From assembly GCF_024662235.1 (NCBI RefSeq), contig NZ_CP096276.1, forward strand, positions 1 to 64,000: DNA of 64,000 nt. The letters run 5' to 3'. Positions 59,499-64,000 of the stretch are shown piece by piece. The position numbers and the translations under genes were made by a program. This stretch comes from Pimelobacter simplex. GTDB lineage: Bacteria > Actinomycetota > Actinomycetes > Propionibacteriales > Nocardioidaceae. Numbering within the stretch: position 1 is the stretch's first letter; the number at the start of each line of letters is the position of its first letter. The notes beneath the pieces were generated by a model. The model ran no database searches. It had not been told where the DNA came from and saw only the letters and a list, made by a program, of their open reading frames with translations.

Positions 59499-60734
59499 AT
59501 GTCGTCCCTCGCCCCACCGCCCGTCGCTGCCGGCTCCGGCCTCGGCGGCGGACCCGGCACGGGCCGCGCCGTCCTGGACCCGCCGGCCGAGATGGACCGG
59601 CGGTTCACCGCCTTCCTCGTCGACCGCGTGCTCGGGTGGGGACTGGCGGCCGCGGCCGCCGCGGGGGCCTGGTTGCTGAGTGACCGGGTGCTCGTCGCGG
59701 CGCTGGCGTTCGCCGGGGTGCTGGTGCTGGTGGGGCTGGTCCTCGCCCTCGCCCTCGGTACGACGGGGCGCACGCCCGGCAAGGCGCTCGCCGGCCTCCG
59801 GGTGGTCCGGCAGAGCAGCGGGCGTCCGATCGGGGTGCCGGCGGCGCTCGGGCGGACGATCGTGCTCGGGGTGGCCGGACTGCCGACGGTGGGCCTGGGC
59901 TGGGCGACCCTCGCCTGGACCGCCGCCATGGACCCGGACGGACGCCGTCGCGCGCTCCACGACCGGATCGGCGACGCGGTCGTGGTCGACGCCCGCCCGC
60001 GTCCGGTCCCGGTCGACGTCGACGAGGTCGCCGCCCGGCCGCAGCAGGTCGTCAACCTCACCGCGATGCGGCTGCTGCCGGCGCCGGTCCTGGACACTCC
60101 GACCCCGACGCCGACCCCGACGCCCACGCCGACCTCCGTGCCGGTCCCAGCCCCAGCCCCAGCCGCAGCCCCGGTCCCGGCTCCGGCGCCGACTCCAGCG
60201 GCGGCCCCGAACCCGACCCCGAACCCGACCCCGACCCCGGCGCCCGCCCCGTCCACGCCCCCCGGAGCCCACCGCGCACCCCCGCCCGGAGCCCCCGGCG
60301 CCCCCGGAGCCCCGATCGCCGAGCAGACCCGCGTCCGCCCCCGCGCCGGCGACCCCGCCGCCCAGACCCCGGCCGCCGCCGCGGCCCAGGCCCCGGTGTC
60401 GGTGCTGCGCTGGCGGGTGGAGTTCGACACCGGTGAGGCGTTCGAGGTCGAGGGCCTGGCGCTGGTCGGCCGGCGTCCCGAGGCGCGCCCGGGTGAGCCG
60501 GTGCGGCACGTGGTGCCGCTGCGGTCCAGCGACATGTCGCTGTCCAAGACCCACGCTCAGTTCCAGGTCGCGCCCGACGGCGCGCTGGTGGTGATGGACC
60601 GCGGCTCGACCAACGGCTCCTACGTCGTGCGCCAGGGCATGTCGCGCTCGTTGACGCCGGGCCGGCCGAGCACGCTGCTGGCCGGCGACGTGGTGCGCTT
60701 CGGCGACCGCAGCATGAAGGTCGAGCGGGCCTAG
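59499..60734 (+). CDS. RDD-domain membrane protein with C-terminal FHA domain
   Basis: 411 aa. The N-terminal RDD domain (about residues 30-165) starts MDRRFTAFLVDRVLGWGL and has three hydrophobic helices and the family ending RRRALHDRIGDAVVVD. A (TP)n/(PA)n linker covers about 200-290. The FHA domain (about 305-410) has LVGRRPEARP, SSDMSLSKTHAQF and DRGSTNGSYV. It puts an FHA reader at the membrane next to a PP2C, which fits a phospho-signalling unit. Similar pairs occur beside type VII secretion genes, though none is seen here. Confidence 0.88.
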   Translation: MSSLAPPPVAAGSGLGGGPGTGRAVLDPPAEMDRRFTAFLVDRVLGWGLAAAAAAGAWLLSDRVLVAALAFAGVLVLVGLVLALALGTTGRTPGKALAGLRVVRQSSGRPIGVPAALGRTIVLGVAGLPTVGLGWATLAWTAAMDPDGRRRALHDRIGDAVVVDARPRPVPVDVDEVAARPQQVVNLTAMRLLPAPVLDTPTPTPTPTPTPTSVPVPAPAPAAAPVPAPAPTPAAAPNPTPNPTPTPAPAPSTPPGAHRAPPPGAPGAPGAPIAEQTRVRPRAGDPAAQTPAAAAAQAPVSVLRWRVEFDTGEAFEVEGLALVGRRPEARPGEPVRHVVPLRSSDMSLSKTHAQFQVAPDGALVVMDRGSTNGSYVVRQGMSRSLTPGRPSTLLAGDVVRFGDRSMKVERA

Positions 60735-60758
60735 GGCCCAGTGCCTAGGGCACGCGAC

Positions 60759-61358
60759 CTAGCGTCCCGCCTCCCACTCCCGCCGGAGCAGGCCGTAGAC
60801 GGCCGTGTCGCTCCACCCGCCGGCGCGCTCGGCGTAGTCCTCGCGGGTGTGCGCCTCGAACGTCATCCCGAGCCGCTCGCACAGCCGCGCCGAGGCCAGG
60901 TTGCGCGGGTCGAGCTGGGCCATCAGGCGGTGCAGCGGGTAGTGGGTGAAGGCGAGGTCGACCAGGGCCGCGGCGGACTCGGTGGCGAACCCCCGCCCGG
61001 CGTACGCCGGTGCGAACACCCAGCCCAGCTCGGCGATCGAGGGCGAGGACTCGGGGGAGTGCGCGGTGGTGAGCCGGAGCATCAGGTCGCCGACGAGGAC
61101 GCCCTCGTGCTCGACGGCCAGGGCGAGGATCTCGCCGGTCGCCGAGGGTGCGGTGCCGGCGACGAGGCGCTCCATGCGGGTGCTGAGCCCGTCCTCGTCG
61201 AGGGCGGGGAAGGGCAGGTAGCGGGTCACCTCGGGGTCGGCGCAGTAGGCGCCGATGGCGGCGCGGTCGTCGGGACGGACCAGCCGGAGCACCAGGCGCT
61301 CGGTCCGGATCGGCAGGGACGGGGCCGGCAGCACCGGCGGCATCAATTCGGTTGCCAC
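60759..61358 (-). CDS. GNAT acetyltransferase, RimJ/RimL type
   Basis: 199 aa. GNAT fold pattern: IRTERLVLRLVRPDDRAAI at the start, IAELGWVFAPAYAGRGFATESAAALVDLAF (acetyl-CoA-binding Q/R-x-x-G-x-G/A) and PRNLASARLCERLGM (motif B). The N-terminal acetyltransferase type acting on protein or small amine; the substrate is unknown. GTG 61358 is preceded by TATTCT with 7 nt between on the minus strand, so probably leaderless. Confidence 0.87.
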   Translation of the reverse strand: MATELMPPVLPAPSLPIRTERLVLRLVRPDDRAAIGAYCADPEVTRYLPFPALDEDGLSTRMERLVAGTAPSATGEILALAVEHEGVLVGDLMLRLTTAHSPESSPSIAELGWVFAPAYAGRGFATESAAALVDLAFTHYPLHRLMAQLDPRNLASARLCERLGMTFEAHTREDYAERAGGWSDTAVYGLLRREWEAGR

Positions 61359-61438
61359 GATCGTGAGAATAGGTGGCGATGCGGCATGTCCTACGATGTG
61401 CCGTTCCCGATGACGACACGAGAGGTGGGCCGAGAGCC

Positions 61439-61834
61439 GTGCCTACTGGCAAGGTCAAGTGGTACGACGCGGAGAAGGGCTTCGGCTTCCTCTCCCAGCC
61501 CGACGGGGCTGACGTCTACGTGCGCGCCGATGCGCTCCCCGAGGGCGTGACCACCCTCAAGGCGGGGACCCGGGTCGAGTTCGGCATCGCCCAGGGACGC
61601 CGGGGCGACCAGGCCCTCCAGGTCCGCCTCGTCGACGCCCCGGCGTCGGTCTCGCGCAACCAGAAGGAGGCGCGCCGCAAGAAGCCGGAGGAGATGGTCC
61701 CGATCGTCGAGGACCTGATCCGCCTGCTCGACGGCGTGGGCGAGGCCTACCGCCACGGTCGCCACCCCGACCGCCGTACGGCGCAGCCGGTGGCGATGCT
61801 GCTGCGCGCGCTCGCCGACGAGCTCGAGGGCTGA
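61439..61834 (+). CDS. Cold-shock-domain protein with C-terminal extension
   Basis: 131 aa. Residues 1-65 are a CSD: GKVKWYDAEKGFGFL (RNP1 KGFGF) and DVYVRADAL, although the usual RNP2 VFVHFS is changed. The roughly 65-residue C-terminal helix (KEARRKKPEEMVPIVEDLIRLLDGVGEAYRHGRHPDRR) is not part of CspA-size proteins. It is likely an RNA chaperone or single-strand nucleic acid binder. GTG 61439 is chosen, as residue 3 onward matches CSD starts. Confidence 0.88.
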   Translation: MPTGKVKWYDAEKGFGFLSQPDGADVYVRADALPEGVTTLKAGTRVEFGIAQGRRGDQALQVRLVDAPASVSRNQKEARRKKPEEMVPIVEDLIRLLDGVGEAYRHGRHPDRRTAQPVAMLLRALADELEG

Positions 61835-61871
61835 GCCTCCGCGGTGCGCGGCGTGGGCGGCGGGAGCCGGA

Positions 61872-63320
61872 TCAGCCGCCGGTCGTGACCGGCGGCGCCG
61901 GCTCCTTCTTGCGTCGCGTCGGCGAGGTGCGCAGCACGAAGACGGCCCATGCCGTCAGCAGGACGGCCGCGAAGCCGAGCCCGACGCCGTTGATCGCGGG
62001 GTAGGACAGGATCACGCCGAGGAAGCCGCCGATCACCCACGCCAGCTGGAGCGTGGTGTCGCCCTTGGCGAACGCGCTGGCGTGGGCGCGCACCGGTACG
62101 CCGGACTGGATGGTGGAGTCGAGGGAGACCTTGGCGAGGTACTGCATGAGGCCCACGGTCAGGCCGAGCACGAGCAGCGGCAGCAGGCTGTAGAGCACCG
62201 TCGCGAACACCAGGGCCGCGATGTCGGCGATCAGCGCGACGACCACCATCACGGCGGGGTTGATCTTGCGGGCGAGCGAGGCGACGACGATCCCGAGGGT
62301 GTTGCCGAGACCGGCGGCACCGATCACCAGGCCGACCAGGATGGTCGACTTGGTCTTGGTCTCCCAGCCGTCGAGCGGCTCGGTGGCCAGCACGAAGGTC
62401 ATGAACATGGTCAGGAAGCCGGACAGCAGCCGAGGTCCGCAGTTGGCGCGCAGCGCGAAGGCGACCTTCGGGGGGAGTCCGCTGCTGCGGCGCTTGCCGT
62501 CGGCCCGCGGGGCGTCGACGGACTCCTCGCCCTGGGTCGCGTCGATCCGGGTGGGCAGCAGGATCGCGGCGACCGTACCGAGGGTGAAGACGACGAACGC
62601 GTAGCGGCAGGCCCACTCCGGGCCGATCCAGAACGCCAGGCCCGCGAGCGGTCCGGACACGCAGGCGCCGACCACGCCGGCGAGCGCCACCCGGCCGTTG
62701 GCCTTGACCAGGGTGATCTCGGGCGGCACGAGACGGGGCACGGCGGCGGCCTTGGCCACGCCGTAGGCCTTGGAGGAGACGAGGACGCCGAGCGCGGCGA
62801 CGTAGAACCAGGGCGAGCCGCTGGCGAGGGTCCCGGCCAGCACCCAGCACAGGAACGCGCGCAGCGCGAAGGTCGCGCCGATCGCCCAGCGGCGACCGTG
62901 GCTGAACCGATCGAGGAAGGGGCCGATCAGGGGCGCGACGACCGCGAACGGGACCATCGTGAGGCCGAGGAACAGCAGCACCGGGCCGCGCTCGCCGCTC
63001 GTCGCGCCCGCGAAGAAGACGGTGCCGGCCAGCGCGATCGCGAAGGCCGAGTCGCCCGCGGCGTTGGCGGCGTGCAGCTCGATCAGCCGGTTGAGGCCCG
63101 ACCGGTCGGCTCCCTGGGCGCCGGCGGCCTTGCGCGCCGTACGGACGGTCGCCTTGCTCGCGCGCCCGGTCACCCGGGCCACGCCCTTGACCCCGCGCGC
63201 GGTCGCCTTGGCGGCGCGGACCGATCCGGTCTCGGACGTCGGCTCGGTGGTCGGATCGGCGCCCGGCAGTGGACCGGATGGCGCCCCCGGACGGCGCGGG
63301 TCGGGTCCGTTGCTGCTCAC
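61872..63320 (-). CDS. MFS transporter, Rv0876c-like
   Basis: 482 aa with about 12 hydrophobic segments after a roughly 75-residue Lys/Ala/Thr-rich cytoplasmic N-terminus. MFS features include PLIGPFLDRFSHGRRWAIG (motif A-like). The substrate is unknown. It resembles the conserved mycobacterial membrane protein next to cspB in gene order (cold shock, MFS, DUF3027). GTG 63320 is preceded by CAAGAT with 7 nt between, a relaxed version of the leaderless pattern. Confidence 0.8.
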   Translation of the reverse strand: MSSNGPDPRRPGAPSGPLPGADPTTEPTSETGSVRAAKATARGVKGVARVTGRASKATVRTARKAAGAQGADRSGLNRLIELHAANAAGDSAFAIALAGTVFFAGATSGERGPVLLFLGLTMVPFAVVAPLIGPFLDRFSHGRRWAIGATFALRAFLCWVLAGTLASGSPWFYVAALGVLVSSKAYGVAKAAAVPRLVPPEITLVKANGRVALAGVVGACVSGPLAGLAFWIGPEWACRYAFVVFTLGTVAAILLPTRIDATQGEESVDAPRADGKRRSSGLPPKVAFALRANCGPRLLSGFLTMFMTFVLATEPLDGWETKTKSTILVGLVIGAAGLGNTLGIVVASLARKINPAVMVVVALIADIAALVFATVLYSLLPLLVLGLTVGLMQYLAKVSLDSTIQSGVPVRAHASAFAKGDTTLQLAWVIGGFLGVILSYPAINGVGLGFAAVLLTAWAVFVLRTSPTRRKKEPAPPVTTGG

Positions 63321-63406
63321 CCGTCCTATCTTGCCTGGTGGCCCCGACAGGTGCCGCGCGCCGCCCCGACGTGACGATCGTCGCCCCGATGGGGGATGCT
63401 GTGCCC

Positions 63407-64000
63407 GTGTCCACCCTCGAGCGCAAGCTGACCGACGCCGTCATCGCCGACGCCATCGACACGGCGCGCACGGCGCTGCTCGACGAGGTCGACGCCTCCG
63501 ACGTGGGCGAGCACCTCGGTCACCAGACCGACGGCCTGCGCGTGGTCACCCACCTGTTCGACTGCAGCCGCAAGGGCTACCTCGGCTGGCAGTGGGCGGT
63601 CACGCTGACCCGCGCCTCGCGCCAGAAGAAGGTCACCGTCGTCGAGGTCGTGCTGCTGCCCGGCCCGGAGGCGATCGTGGCCCCCGCGTGGGTGCCCTAC
63701 CGCGACCGGCTCCAGCCCGGCGACATGTCGCCCGGCGACCTGCTGCCCGTCGCCGACGACGACCCGCGGCTCGTGCCGACGTACTCCTTCGGGGACGACC
63801 CGCTCGACACCGACGACAAGGCCCAGATCCGCACGGTCGCCAAGGACCTCGGCCTGGGCCGGGTCCGGGTGCTCTCGCCCGAGGGCCGCGACGCCGCCGC
63901 CGAGCGCTGGTACGACGGCGAGCCGGGCCCCGACGCGCCCATCGCCAAGGCCGCGCCGCACCACTGCCACTCCTGCGGCTTCCTGGTCCGCCTGTCCGGA
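63407..64000 (+). CDS. DUF3027-type protein, truncated at window end
   Basis: 198 codons are open from GTG 63407 to the last base with no stop, so the gene continues beyond the window. The sequence reads STLERKLTDAVIADAIDTA, then YLGWQWAVTLTRAS, RVRVLSPEGRDAAAERWYDG and HHCHSCGFLVRLSG. The last is a C-x-x-C zinc-ribbon-like motif typical of DUF3027. The function is unknown. GATGCT lies 6 nt before the GTG. It is divergent from the MFS gene with an 86-bp spacer. Confidence 0.82.
   Translation, partial: MSTLERKLTDAVIADAIDTARTALLDEVDASDVGEHLGHQTDGLRVVTHLFDCSRKGYLGWQWAVTLTRASRQKKVTVVEVVLLPGPEAIVAPAWVPYRDRLQPGDMSPGDLLPVADDDPRLVPTYSFGDDPLDTDDKAQIRTVAKDLGLGRVRVLSPEGRDAAAERWYDGEPGPDAPIAKAAPHHCHSCGFLVRLSG

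Noticed and set aside
57524..60547. 1007-codon minus-strand open frame opposite the FHA genes
   Set aside because: Composition is mirror noise of the Pro/Glu-rich repeats; the plus strand has clear FHA, RDD and PP2C motifs.
1..64000. CRISPR arrays, tRNA or rRNA genes, insertion sequences, prophage
   Set aside because: No spaced direct-repeat array, no tRNA cloverleaf with conserved TTCGA arm, no rRNA stretch and no transposase or integrase motif was recognised when reading the window.

Overview
The window is about 64 kb of very GC-rich chromosomal DNA from a mycothiol-type high-GC actinobacterium. A Nocardioidaceae member (Nocardioides or Pimelobacter-like) fits best. The reasons are an mce operon with its own ATPase, a TIGR03083-type mycothiol-dependent enzyme, a bacterial XPB helicase, a DUF2510 protein, a WS/DGAT acyltransferase, a ClgR-type box at lon, a LexA-type SOS box, and many genes that start directly downstream of a TAnnnT -10 element. 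The genus is inferred from gene content, not proven. I saw no rRNA, tRNA, IS element, prophage or CRISPR array.

Layout. 1-4195: secreted proteins, including a truncated gene at the left edge and a two-repeat relative of it, plus a MltB/Slt-like transglycosylase. 4205-15222: a ten-gene mce lipid-import operon that begins with an ATPase-YrbE fusion, followed by six Mce proteins and two Mce-associated proteins. A roughly 134-bp control module upstream of the transglycosylase is repeated upstream of the mce operon. 15256-25746: small units, namely a methyltransferase, Mug glycosylase, a solitary DNA methyltransferase, WS/DGAT, an FG-GAP protein, a YbdK-type ligase, an AAA ATPase with a repeat-rich operator, and a mycothiol enzyme divergent from a MarR. 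25957-29372: rplY, pth, a CysQ-like phosphatase and a VOC protein. 29450-39638: an SOS-controlled AlkB homologue, GntR, RtcB, a PadR/efflux pair, stand-alone TrpB2, an ArsR-type/DinB pair, chorismate mutase and a bile-acid-type symporter with MarR.

39662-49558: an arylsulfatase converges on the catechol branch of the beta-ketoadipate pathway. A minus-strand operon catR-catB-catA-catC-pcaD turns catechol into beta-ketoadipate. A second LysR gene is divergent from the plus-strand operon pcaF-pcaI-pcaJ, which activates and cleaves beta-ketoadipate to succinyl-CoA and acetyl-CoA. 49854-52299: lon with a ClgR-type box and a strong terminator. 52400-64000: an Uma2 nuclease, XPB helicase and its partner, a PP2C-FHA-RDD/FHA signalling trio, GNAT, a cold-shock protein, MFS and a truncated DUF3027 gene. 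This last block resembles the M. tuberculosis region around Rv0861c-Rv0877 as I remember it.

The genome is compact. Several convergent genes overlap at their 3' ends, and many operonic genes overlap by ATGA, GTGA or TGATG. More than a dozen genes show a -10-like hexamer 6-7 nt before the start codon, with no ribosome binding site, which suggests leaderless transcription. Long open frames antisense to these genes were judged to be GC-driven shadows and left out.
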